From contig SUXO01000010.1 of NCBI GenBank assembly GCA_015060885.1, positions 27,936 through 67,221 on the forward strand: 39,286 nucleotides of DNA, written 5' to 3'. Every line of letters begins with the position of its first letter. Positions within the stretch are counted from its first letter, which is position 1. A model generated the notes under the pieces. That model saw nothing but the letters and a program-made list of their open reading frames with translations. It did no database searches and was not told the origin of the DNA. Of this stretch, positions 18,265 to 25,209 are shown piece after piece. This DNA is from Bacteroidales bacterium (GTDB lineage Bacteria; Bacteroidota; Bacteroidia; Bacteroidales; Bacteroidaceae). The translations under genes were made by a program, and so were the position numbers.

Positions 18265-19719
18265 ATGAAAATTTTAAGCAAGATACTTTCGATACTTATG
18301 TTGGCGGTTATCGTCGTTGCTTGCAGCGACGATACCGATTTTTCGACCGACACCAATCACAGGCTGATATTTTCGACCGACACAATCCGTTTCGACACTC
18401 TTTTCACCACATTGAGCTCTTCGCGCGACGGGGCGGTCGTCTATAATTTCAACGACAAGGATCTGAGAATACTCTCGGTGGAACTTGAAGGCGGCTCTTC
18501 GTCGTCGTTCAATGTTATGGTCGATGGGCAGTACGGTACCACGATGCGCGACCTTGAAGTGCGCAGTGGCGACAGTTTGTATGTCTTTGTGAACGTGACT
18601 CCCGCACTCAACGGCTCCGACGTGCCTCTCTTCCTCTCCGACAGGCTGGTGTTCACGCTCGAAAGCGGAGTGCGGCAGGCGATAGTGCTCGAAGCGCACA
18701 GCCGTGATGCTGTGTTTATGCACGCCGTGACAGTAAATTCCGACTCTGTAATTAAACGTGGCCATTATGTTGTTTACGATAGTCTTGTGGTGGCTCCCGG
18801 TGTGACGCTCACTGTGGAACCCGGTACCATATTGTACTTCCACGACAAGGTGCCTATGGTGGTGCGTGGAACGCTCGCGGCTACGGGTGCGCAAGATGCC
18901 CCCATTGTGCTTCGTGGCGACAGAACCGACCGCATATTCTCTTACCTCCCTTACGACCGCTTGCCGGGGCAGTGGGGTGGAGTGAGTTTCGCATCGACAA
19001 GCAACGGCAATGTGTTGGAGTATTGCGATATTCACAGTGCAAATTATGGAATAAAGATTGAGCAAGGCGACGAGAGTGCGTTGCGCCTTACGATGAACGC
19101 ATCGCGCTTGCAGAATTTCTATGGCAACGCATTGGAAACGGTGCAGGCACAAGTGGATGTAACGAACACCCTTATTGCAAATGCCGGTGGCAATTGCGTG
19201 AAGGTTGTCGGCGGCAGGGTGAATTTCACTCACTGTACCATTGCCAATTTCTTTGTCTTCAAGTCACGCGATGTGGCCCTTTCGCTCTATAATTATGACG
19301 GATTGGAAGATGCTCCGCTCCATTCTGCACGTTTCCTGAACTGCATAATCACAGGCTCGCGCGAGGATGAGGTTATGGGCTATTTCCAGCCGCAGGATAA
19401 AGCAGTGCCGGGCAGTGAAAACATTTATTTTGAGAATTCGCTCCTGAATACAATAGTTCCCGAAGGTGACGAGCGTTTTGTGAATGTCCTTGTTGATGCA
19501 GCTGCTACGCCTCCTTTTGCAAGCGAGCATTTTGCATTCATCAACCACGACATCTACTATTACGATTTTCATTTGACCGAAGGCTCCACTGCACGCTCTT
19601 TGGGCAGCGACGCTGTGCTTTCAAGCGATATGTTCAAGCACGACAAGGATGGCAACCCGCGTGAACCGGGTTCAGTGGATGTGGGGTGCTATCAATATGC
19701 GGCACCTGCAACAGAATAG
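18265..19719 (+). CDS. Right-handed beta-helix lipoprotein
   Basis: A 484-residue protein with a lipoprotein signal (LAVIVVAC, Cys20). Residues about 30-150 form a beta domain (SFNVMVDGQYG; FVNVTPALNG). Residues about 165-440 have the look of a right-handed parallel beta-helix, starting with VAPGVTLTVEPGTILYF and WGGVSFASTSNGNVLEYC and continuing in short strands ending with DVGCYQYAA. The TLTVEPGT-type start is shared with many Bacteroidales surface beta-helix proteins and with some polysaccharide lyases, but no catalytic residues can be named. Probably surface or periplasmic. It lies between pepD and a bidirectional terminator. Confidence 0.78.
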   Translation: MKILSKILSILMLAVIVVACSDDTDFSTDTNHRLIFSTDTIRFDTLFTTLSSSRDGAVVYNFNDKDLRILSVELEGGSSSSFNVMVDGQYGTTMRDLEVRSGDSLYVFVNVTPALNGSDVPLFLSDRLVFTLESGVRQAIVLEAHSRDAVFMHAVTVNSDSVIKRGHYVVYDSLVVAPGVTLTVEPGTILYFHDKVPMVVRGTLAATGAQDAPIVLRGDRTDRIFSYLPYDRLPGQWGGVSFASTSNGNVLEYCDIHSANYGIKIEQGDESALRLTMNASRLQNFYGNALETVQAQVDVTNTLIANAGGNCVKVVGGRVNFTHCTIANFFVFKSRDVALSLYNYDGLEDAPLHSARFLNCIITGSREDEVMGYFQPQDKAVPGSENIYFENSLLNTIVPEGDERFVNVLVDAAATPPFASEHFAFINHDIYYYDFHLTEGSTARSLGSDAVLSSDMFKHDKDGNPREPGSVDVGCYQYAAPATE

Positions 19720-19768
19720 CGAATACTATTTTATATACAAAGAGGCTGACTAAAAAGGCTCTTTTGTT

Positions 19769-19835
19769 GTTACGCTTGACCGAAAAATACTCATTTACGC
19801 TTAGTAAACTGCGTTTTTTCGGGCTTCGCAAGCCT
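19769..19835. repeat. Repeat-like hairpin-rich intergenic segment
   Basis: The segment contains CCGAAAAA paired with TTTTTTCGG, enclosing an inner TTTAC / GTAAA hairpin with a GCTTA loop, and then GGCTTCGCAAGCC, a second perfect hairpin. It looks like a palindromic dispersed unit rather than coding sequence; other copies are not seen in this window. Confidence 0.45.
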
Positions 19836-19870
19836 AAAAATAGCTCTTTTTATCCAACCTCCCTACAAAC

Positions 19871-19903
19871 GTGGGTGACCCATTTCACTTTTGGGTCACC
19901 CAC
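19871..19903. terminator. Bidirectional terminator between the lipoprotein gene and rlmH
   Basis: The perfect 12-base stem GTGGGTGACCCA / TGGGTCACCCAC has a 9-base loop, followed by TTTGTGTTTG on the plus strand and AT-poor flank on the other. It sits between two convergent genes. Confidence 0.82.
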
Positions 19904-19915
19904 TTTGTGTTTGTG

Positions 19916-20389
19916 CTATTCGTGATGATAGGGGAGGTGGTTAATGATGGTGTAGGCCCGGTATAGTTGTTCCACGAAGAGCAGGCGTATCATCTGGTGC
20001 GAGAATGTCATCTTTGAAAGGGATAGTTTCTCGTGTGCGGCATCGTAGACTTTCGGTGAGAATCCATAGGGGCCGCCAACAATGAATACAAGCCTTTTTG
20101 TGGAGATGTTCTGCTTGTGTTCCACCCAGGCGGCGAACTCGGTGGAGCGGAACTCCTTGCCGCCCTCGTCGAGCAGTACCACGCGGTCACCGGGTTGCAG
20201 GGCTTTCAGAATGAGTTCGCCTTCCTGCTCTTTCTGTTGTGCTTCGCTTAACTTGCGCGCGTTTTTGAGTTCGGGAATAATCTCCATATCGAACTGTGCA
20301 AAGTGGCCCAGTCGCCCGGTGTAGTCTTTTATGCCGGCTATTATGTTGGTGTCGACGGTGCGCCCTACGACCAAGAGTGTTATTTTCAT
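19916..20389 (-). CDS. rlmH: 23S rRNA pseudouridine-1915 N3-methyltransferase
   Basis: A 157-residue SPOUT-class methyltransferase, the usual length for RlmH, which methylates pseudouridine 1915 of helix 69 in assembled 70S ribosomes. The sequence begins MKITLLVVGRT, has LDEGGKEFRSTEFAAW in the middle, the SAM-binding knot loop FIVGGPYGF (about 103-111) and the invariant C-terminal run LYRAYTIINHLPYHHE. It is transcribed divergently from nadC from a compact paired promoter. Confidence 0.95.
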   Translation of the reverse strand: MKITLLVVGRTVDTNIIAGIKDYTGRLGHFAQFDMEIIPELKNARKLSEAQQKEQEGELILKALQPGDRVVLLDEGGKEFRSTEFAAWVEHKQNISTKRLVFIVGGPYGFSPKVYDAAHEKLSLSKMTFSHQMIRLLFVEQLYRAYTIINHLPYHHE

Positions 20390-20413
20390 TCTCTATCCTG
20401 TTTTTTAGTGTCG

Positions 20414-20446
20414 CGAAGATAGGAACTTTTTGCGGTATATCACAAA
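20414..20446 (-). promoter_or_regulatory. Promoter of rlmH
   Basis: On the minus strand TTTG (complement of 20443-20446) is followed after 21 bases by TATCTTCG (complement of 20414-20421), about 25 bases before the rlmH start codon. It mirrors the nadC promoter. Confidence 0.65.
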
Positions 20447-20459
20447 AATGGCTTTTCAT

Positions 20460-20492
20460 TTTGCGGTTATTGCGGGATTTTGCCTATCTTCG
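20460..20492 (+). promoter_or_regulatory. Promoter of nadC
   Basis: TTTG at 20460-20463 is followed after 21 bases by TATCTTCG at 20485-20492. It shows that the in-frame ATGs at 20430 and 20448 lie in the promoter, so translation starts at 20511. Confidence 0.68.
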
Positions 20493-20510
20493 CGGAAAAT
20501 ACTTTTTACT

Positions 20511-21362
20511 ATGGATATTAAAGACGAACTTATCGATAGGCTCATCGACCTGTCGTTTGCCGAGGATATCGGCGATGGTGACCACACGACTCTCTCTTCA
20601 ATCCCTGCCGATGCAATGGGAAAGAATATGCTTCTCATAAAGGAGGATGGCGTGCTTGCCGGTGTTGAGATGGCGAAACGTATTTTTGCCCGTTTCGACA
20701 AGAATTTGCAGGTGGAGGTTCTCATTGAAGATGGTGCCGAGGTGAAGAAGGGCGATATTGCAATGTACGTGACCGGCAGTGTGCGCTCCTTGTTGCAGAC
20801 CGAGCGTCTTATGCTCAACGTTATGCAGCGTATGAGTGGTATTGCCACAATGACACGCAAATATGTGCGCCGTTTGGAGGGTACCAATACCCGTGTGCTC
20901 GACACCCGCAAGACAACTCCCGGTATGCGCATTATGGAGAAAGAGGCTGTGCGCATCGGCGGTGGTGTGAATCACCGTATAGGCCTGTTCGATATGATTC
21001 TGCTCAAAGATAACCACGTCGATTTTGCAGGCGGAATAACAGCTGCGATTACCCGCGCACAGGAGTATTGTAAGGCCAACGGAAAGGATCTTAAAATTGA
21101 GATTGAGGTGCGTAACTTCGAGGAGTTGCAGGAGGTGCTCGACCTGGGTGGTGTGCAGCGCATTATGTTCGACAACTTCGATACCGAAAAGACACGCAAG
21201 GCTGTGGAGATGGTTGCCGGCCGTTTCGAAACAGAATCATCGGGCGGTATCACTTTTGATACATTGCGCGATTATGCCCTCTGTGGTGTGGACTACATTT
21301 CGGTAGGTGCCCTCACTCACTCGGTTAAGGGGCTCGATATGAGCTTTAAGGCTGTGAAGTGA
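20511..21362 (+). CDS. nadC: Nicotinate-nucleotide pyrophosphorylase (carboxylating)
   Basis: A 283-residue quinolinate phosphoribosyltransferase, which makes nicotinate mononucleotide from quinolinate and PRPP in de novo NAD synthesis. Motifs in order: LSFAEDIGDGDHTT at the N terminus, QRMSGIATMTRKYV, LDTRKTTPGMR (PRPP/quinolinate-binding Arg and Lys), GGGVNHRIGLFDMILLKDNH, IEIEVRNFEEL, IMFDNF, and the closing SVGALTHSVKGLDMSFK. The start at 20511 gives the normal family length and falls 18 bases beyond the promoter. No nadA or nadB is adjacent. Confidence 0.94.
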   Translation: MDIKDELIDRLIDLSFAEDIGDGDHTTLSSIPADAMGKNMLLIKEDGVLAGVEMAKRIFARFDKNLQVEVLIEDGAEVKKGDIAMYVTGSVRSLLQTERLMLNVMQRMSGIATMTRKYVRRLEGTNTRVLDTRKTTPGMRIMEKEAVRIGGGVNHRIGLFDMILLKDNHVDFAGGITAAITRAQEYCKANGKDLKIEIEVRNFEELQEVLDLGGVQRIMFDNFDTEKTRKAVEMVAGRFETESSGGITFDTLRDYALCGVDYISVGALTHSVKGLDMSFKAVK

Positions 21363-21456
21363 GTTGATTGATTGATTTTTCGGAGCAGTTGACCGATTAT
21401 AATTCCACTTGTGGATAAAAAGGCGTAACTTGCTACCGAAAAATTGTGATTGCACT

Positions 21457-22683
21457 ATGAAAATAAGCAAGAGAACGACAGAGTATTCCATTTACTTCCT
21501 TTTCTGGGGAGCGCTCTTTCTTTCTCCTTTTTGGGGTATAAATCTAAATTCGCTGCCCGAAACGGTGGATTGGGAGCAGGTCTTCAAGTTCTGGACCTAT
21601 CTTATCCCGGCTCTTATTCTCTTTTTCATAAACAACAACCTGTTAATGCCGTTCCTCCTTTACAAAAAAGGGGGGCTGCATTACTTGTTGTATCTCATTT
21701 GTATCATTGTACTTGTTTACTTCGGCTTTGTGTTCGTGACATCGACAATGGGCGACAATGGGCACCATCCGCCGAAACATCATCACAAGGAACTGCACCG
21801 GGCAAAAGGCAAAGACCATCATATGCAGGTGGAGGCGTATGTCAAGTTATATGATACACAACTAACCGTACACGACTTCTTTTGCGACAATGTGGTCCAC
21901 AAGGTAACGAAGTCGCCGCCCGGTAGGTTCAAGGAGAAACCGTTGCCGTACGCAATGGTGCACCCCGACAGTGTGCAGATTCTGCTCATTGTCTTTACGC
22001 TCATATTCAATATATGTGTGAGGCTCTTTTTCCTCACAACACGCACCGATGAACATTTGAGGGAACTCGAAAAGCAGAACTTGCAAACCGAACTCAACTT
22101 CCTCAAATACCAGATAAATCCTCACTTCTTTATGAACACACTGAACAATATCCACGCACTCATAGATATTGATAAGGAGAAGGCGCAGGAGTCTGTGATT
22201 GGGCTGTCAAAGATGATGAGGCATATGCTTTACGATGCATCGGCTTCGTTCGTTCAGCTGTCGAAGGAGATTGAGTTCCTCGGCAGCTATGTGGAGCTTA
22301 TGCGCTTGCGATATACAAAGGCATTGAAAGTGCGATGCTCTTTTCCCGAACAGACCGACGGTTATTACGTGCCGTCGCTCCTCTTTGTCTCGTTTGTGGA
22401 AAATGCCTTCAAGCACGGTGTGGCTTATAATGGCAAATCGAATATCGATATAAGGATGTGGGTAGATGGTGAGCGCATCTGTTTCTGTTGTGAGAACAGT
22501 TGTGTGGCCGGCAACAGCAGTGTGAGGGAAAATTCCTACTCCGGCATTGGAATAGAAAATGTGAGAAAAAGGCTCTCTCTTATGTATGGGGAGGAATATA
22601 GTCTTGAAATAAAAAGAGATAAGAAAAATTTTAGTGTAACATTGAAAATACCGGTACAGAATGATAAAATGTATATTGGTTGA
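21457..22683 (+). CDS. LytS/YehU-type sensor histidine kinase with a His-rich extracytoplasmic loop
   Basis: A 408-residue membrane kinase. Starting at MKISKRTTEY (the ATG at 21409 lacks support) it has four hydrophobic spans, about 12-27, 47-69, 75-95 and 172-192. The segment between spans 3 and 4 (96-171) should face the periplasm and contains a run with eight His between residues 103 and 122 (GHHPPKHHHKELH ... HH). The cytoplasmic part has the His_kinase (PF06580) phosphoacceptor LKYQINPHFFMNTLNNI (His223) and the ATP-binding N box FVENAFKHGVAYNGKS and G box GIGIENVRKRL. Its response regulator gene overlaps the last 23 bases. The signal is unknown. Confidence 0.88.
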   Translation: MKISKRTTEYSIYFLFWGALFLSPFWGINLNSLPETVDWEQVFKFWTYLIPALILFFINNNLLMPFLLYKKGGLHYLLYLICIIVLVYFGFVFVTSTMGDNGHHPPKHHHKELHRAKGKDHHMQVEAYVKLYDTQLTVHDFFCDNVVHKVTKSPPGRFKEKPLPYAMVHPDSVQILLIVFTLIFNICVRLFFLTTRTDEHLRELEKQNLQTELNFLKYQINPHFFMNTLNNIHALIDIDKEKAQESVIGLSKMMRHMLYDASASFVQLSKEIEFLGSYVELMRLRYTKALKVRCSFPEQTDGYYVPSLLFVSFVENAFKHGVAYNGKSNIDIRMWVDGERICFCCENSCVAGNSSVRENSYSGIGIENVRKRLSLMYGEEYSLEIKRDKKNFSVTLKIPVQNDKMYIG

Positions 22684-23401
22684 CGATGAGCCTCTTGCTC
22701 TGGTGCAACTGCAAAAGTATGTCGAGCGCGTGCCGTTCCTCGAATGTGTGAGGGCGTGCAATTGTGCAACCGAGGCTATCGGGGCTTTGTCTGCCACCGA
22801 GGTCGATGTTATGTTTGTGGATATAAATATGCCCGACATCAACGGCCTGCAACTTGTCGGTTCGCTCGCGAAACCGCCGATGGTTGTATTCACGACTGCC
22901 TATTCCGAATATGCAATAGAGGGGTTCAGGCTCGACGCCGTGGATTACCTGCTCAAACCGTTCTCGTTCGAGAGTTTTATGAAAGCGGTGAACAAGGTGC
23001 ACGAACTTCATTCCTTGCGCAGCAAGGCCCGTCAAGGGTACACCGAAGAGGGTGCTCTGCAAGATAATTGCCTTTTTGTGAAGTCGGACTATCGTATCCT
23101 GCGTATTCCTATCGACGATATCAGATATATCGAGAGTATGAGCGAGTATGTGAGAATTTATGTCGATGGTTACACAAAGCCCATCATTTCGCTCATAAGT
23201 ATGAAGAAGATAGAGGAGTTTCTCCCCTCGTCGTCATTTATGCGCGTGCATCGCTCTTATATGGTCAATCTAAAAAAAATAGTTGAAGTGTCGAAGATGC
23301 GCATTGTCTATAACGGCGATGTCTTTGTGCCCATAGGCGATATGTACAAGGATAAATTCTTTGAATATATCGACAGCCGTTTTGTGGGCAAGAACAGTTG
23401 A
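22661..23401 (+). CDS. LytTR-family response regulator
   Basis: A 246-residue two-domain regulator. The receiver (1-120) has the acidic pair Asp8/Asp9 (LVDDEP), phosphoacceptor Asp54 (MFVDINMPD), the switch Thr in FTTAYSEYA and Lys in DYLLKPFSFE. The LytTR DNA-binding domain (about 135-240) shows LFVKSDYRILRIPIDDIRYIE, SLISMKKIEEFLP and FMRVHRSYMVNLKKI. It overlaps the kinase gene by 23 bases, so the two are translationally coupled partners. LytTR regulators bind direct repeats of about nine bases upstream of targets; none was identified here with confidence. Confidence 0.92.
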   Translation: MIKCILVDDEPLALVQLQKYVERVPFLECVRACNCATEAIGALSATEVDVMFVDINMPDINGLQLVGSLAKPPMVVFTTAYSEYAIEGFRLDAVDYLLKPFSFESFMKAVNKVHELHSLRSKARQGYTEEGALQDNCLFVKSDYRILRIPIDDIRYIESMSEYVRIYVDGYTKPIISLISMKKIEEFLPSSSFMRVHRSYMVNLKKIVEVSKMRIVYNGDVFVPIGDMYKDKFFEYIDSRFVGKNS

Positions 23402-23428
23402 TAATTTATCTGCTTTTTTATAGCTTTG
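23397..23428 (+). promoter_or_regulatory. Candidate promoter of the deaminase gene
   Basis: GTTG at 23397-23400 is followed after 20 bases by TAGCTTTG at 23421-23428. The upstream element overlaps the stop of the response regulator gene. The second element matches TAnnTTTG. Confidence 0.5.
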
Positions 23429-23487
23429 CGGTGTGGTGAACCATTACGGGTGGTTCTTTGTTGAATTTGCTGTTGAAAGAGATAATT

Positions 23488-23955
23488 ATGAGACACGAAG
23501 AATTTATGCGTCGAGCCATTGAGCTTGCAGTTGAGAATGTGAAGAGTGGTGGCGGCCCTTTCGGTGCCGTTATAGTACGTGACGGTGAGATTGTTGCCAC
23601 AGGTGTCAACAGGGTTACACCCAATAACGACCCTACGGCACACGCCGAGGTATCGGCCATCAGAGCGGCCTGTACAAAGCTTGGAACGTTCGATTTGAGC
23701 GGTTGTGTGATTTATACATCGTGCGAGCCTTGCCCCATGTGTCTGGGTGCAATCTATTGGGCCCACCTCGACAAAATATATTATGGTGCCAACCAGCACG
23801 ATGCTGCCGCCATAGATTTTGACGACTCTTTCATTTATCGTGAGCTTGAACTGCCGGTAGAAAAGCGGCATAAGCCGGTGGAGAATATTCTGCACGATGA
23901 GGCTCTCGCACCCTTTAACCTGTGGCGCGACAAAGAGGACAAGGTGGAATATTGA
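23488..23955 (+). CDS. Nucleobase/nucleoside deaminase, guanine deaminase-like
   Basis: A 155-residue cytidine-deaminase-fold enzyme when started at MRHEEFM (23488); the upstream ATG at 23458 adds ten unsupported residues. The zinc site is complete: HAE (NDPTAHAEVSAIRAA) and PCxxC (SCEPCPMCLGAIYWA). The C-terminal extension ending ALAPFNLWRDKEDKVEY is like bacterial GuaD guanine deaminases (guanine to xanthine) and unlike tRNA adenosine deaminases, which keep a helical C terminus. Guanine deaminase is the favoured role, but related enzymes act on other purines. It has its own promoter and a convergent terminator. Confidence 0.82.
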   Translation: MRHEEFMRRAIELAVENVKSGGGPFGAVIVRDGEIVATGVNRVTPNNDPTAHAEVSAIRAACTKLGTFDLSGCVIYTSCEPCPMCLGAIYWAHLDKIYYGANQHDAAAIDFDDSFIYRELELPVEKRHKPVENILHDEALAPFNLWRDKEDKVEY

Positions 23956-23981
23956 TTTCTTTGAATACAGAATAAATACAG

Positions 23982-24009
23982 AAAAGGTTGCCCTGCGTGG
24001 CAACCTTTT
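23982..24009. terminator. Bidirectional terminator between deaminase and DUF454 genes
   Basis: The perfect 11-base stem AAAAGGTTGCC / GGCAACCTTTT with a 6-base loop has A and T tracts built into the stem, so it can terminate both convergent transcripts. Confidence 0.88.
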
Positions 24010-24010
24010 G

Positions 24011-24373
24011 TTATTTCAGTGTCTTGAAATGCAGAATGTGGATGGTGATTCCTGTGGCAAGCAGCAGAAAGAGAATGCGCTGCCACCACACTTCGGCAAT
24101 GCCGAATGTGCAATAGAGCAGTGTGCCCCACACCATACTCACCGATATTATTTTTACTCTTAAAGGGATAGCCTTGTTCTCGCGGAAATTACGAATGTAG
24201 CTGCCCAGGTGCGGGTGGGATAGCAACCAGTCGTACAGCCTCTTGGAACTGCGGAAATAGAGTGCAGCCGAGAGCAACAGGAATGGAGTGGTGGGCAACA
24301 GAGGTACGAATATGCCTATAATGCCAAGCAGCAGGGTTACGGTTCCTAAAAATATAAGAAGATATTTCATCAT
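24011..24373 (-). CDS. DUF454 (YbaN-like) inner-membrane protein
   Basis: A 120-residue membrane protein with an N-terminal span (LLIFLGTVTLLLGIIGIFVPLLP), the DUF454 hallmark LPTTPFLLLSAALYFRSSKRLYDWLLSHPHLG, and two C-terminal spans. Family members (YbaN in Escherichia coli) are widespread and have no established function. The first codon can be either of two adjacent Met codons. It stands alone on the minus strand. Confidence 0.9.
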   Translation of the reverse strand: MMKYLLIFLGTVTLLLGIIGIFVPLLPTTPFLLLSAALYFRSSKRLYDWLLSHPHLGSYIRNFRENKAIPLRVKIISVSMVWGTLLYCTFGIAEVWWQRILFLLLATGITIHILHFKTLK

Positions 24374-24532
24374 TTATCAGTGGTGCTACGGGTTTGTGCA
24401 ACAGTTTGCCGCAAACGCACGCGAAGTTATGAATTTTCTTTCTATTAACGTATATGTGGGATTTAAAAATAGTTTGCCTCCTTTTGTCCGATATAAGTCC
24501 GTTACCTCGGTTAAAAATGAAACAACTTGTTA

Positions 24533-24544
24533 TGTAACGTTACA
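24533..24544. promoter_or_regulatory. Perfect 12-base palindrome, possible operator
   Basis: TGTAACGTTACA lies in the 290-base divergent gap between the DUF454 and DUF4488-like genes, about 120 bases before the latter. Its symmetry fits a dimeric regulator site, including the CRP/FNR type in loose form, but no binding factor can be named. The rest of the gap is very AT-rich with no gene. Confidence 0.35.
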
Positions 24545-24663
24545 AAATGGGGTATTTGTTTTAAAAAAATATTATTTTTTTTTATTTATTCAAAAATGTG
24601 TTGTACATTGCAGATGTTTAAGAAACACCACACTTATAATTAACCACTTTAAAAGATACCACT

Positions 24664-25155
24664 ATGAAACGATTGATGCTGCTTGCGCTGTTTGCTCTTA
24701 TGGCAGGTGCTGTTTATGTATCGGCCCAACAAAAGGCTGATAAGGATATTTATGGCTTGTGGCAGTATGCCGAAGAACGTGTTGCGCCCGATGGTACGGT
24801 GCAGTATATCGGGAAGCCCATTTTTAAGAGTATCAATCAGGACAACACCTATTTCGCAATGGTGAGCATCACGCTCGATGTTGCCGGCAGCGAAAAGGAG
24901 AAACCCTACTCGGTGACCGAAACCTATATCACACAGCAGGGTGAAATTGAGTTCTCTTCTCCCGGTTCCTATTTGGAGTACATTGGCGAGCACTTTACAA
25001 ACCCCGGCCTCACAAATACAATTTCGAGTATGAGATATGAGTTCAAGGACGATGCCAAGACCGTAATGTACATTGAATATCTCACAGCCAACAATAACGA
25101 TACCTGGTTTGGAGAGACCTGGATAAAGGTTCAGCCTTTTGGAACAAAGAAATGA
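24664..25155 (+). CDS. Secreted DUF4488-like lipocalin-type protein
   Basis: A 163-residue protein with a signal peptide (MKRLMLLALFALMAGAVYVSA, cleavage before QQ). The mature part has alternating beta strands beginning DIYGLWQYAEERVAPDGTVQYIGKP and ending WFGETWIKVQPFGTKK, matching the DUF4488 pattern found in Bacteroides-type periplasmic proteins. Function is unknown; a lipocalin-like barrel is only a guess from the start motif GLWQ. It has its own terminator. Confidence 0.72.
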   Translation: MKRLMLLALFALMAGAVYVSAQQKADKDIYGLWQYAEERVAPDGTVQYIGKPIFKSINQDNTYFAMVSITLDVAGSEKEKPYSVTETYITQQGEIEFSSPGSYLEYIGEHFTNPGLTNTISSMRYEFKDDAKTVMYIEYLTANNNDTWFGETWIKVQPFGTKK

Positions 25156-25174
25156 GTTTGAATGATACAAGCAT

Positions 25175-25207
25175 AAACATAGCCGCCCACGGGCGGCTAT
25201 GTTTTGT
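25175..25207. terminator. Strong bidirectional terminator at the left edge of the phage island
   Basis: The 14-base stem AAACATAGCCGCCC / GGGCGGCTATGTTT with a tight loop is followed by TGTTTTT. It serves the DUF4488-like gene and, read leftward, the terminase gene. Confidence 0.9.
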
Positions 25208-25209
25208 TT

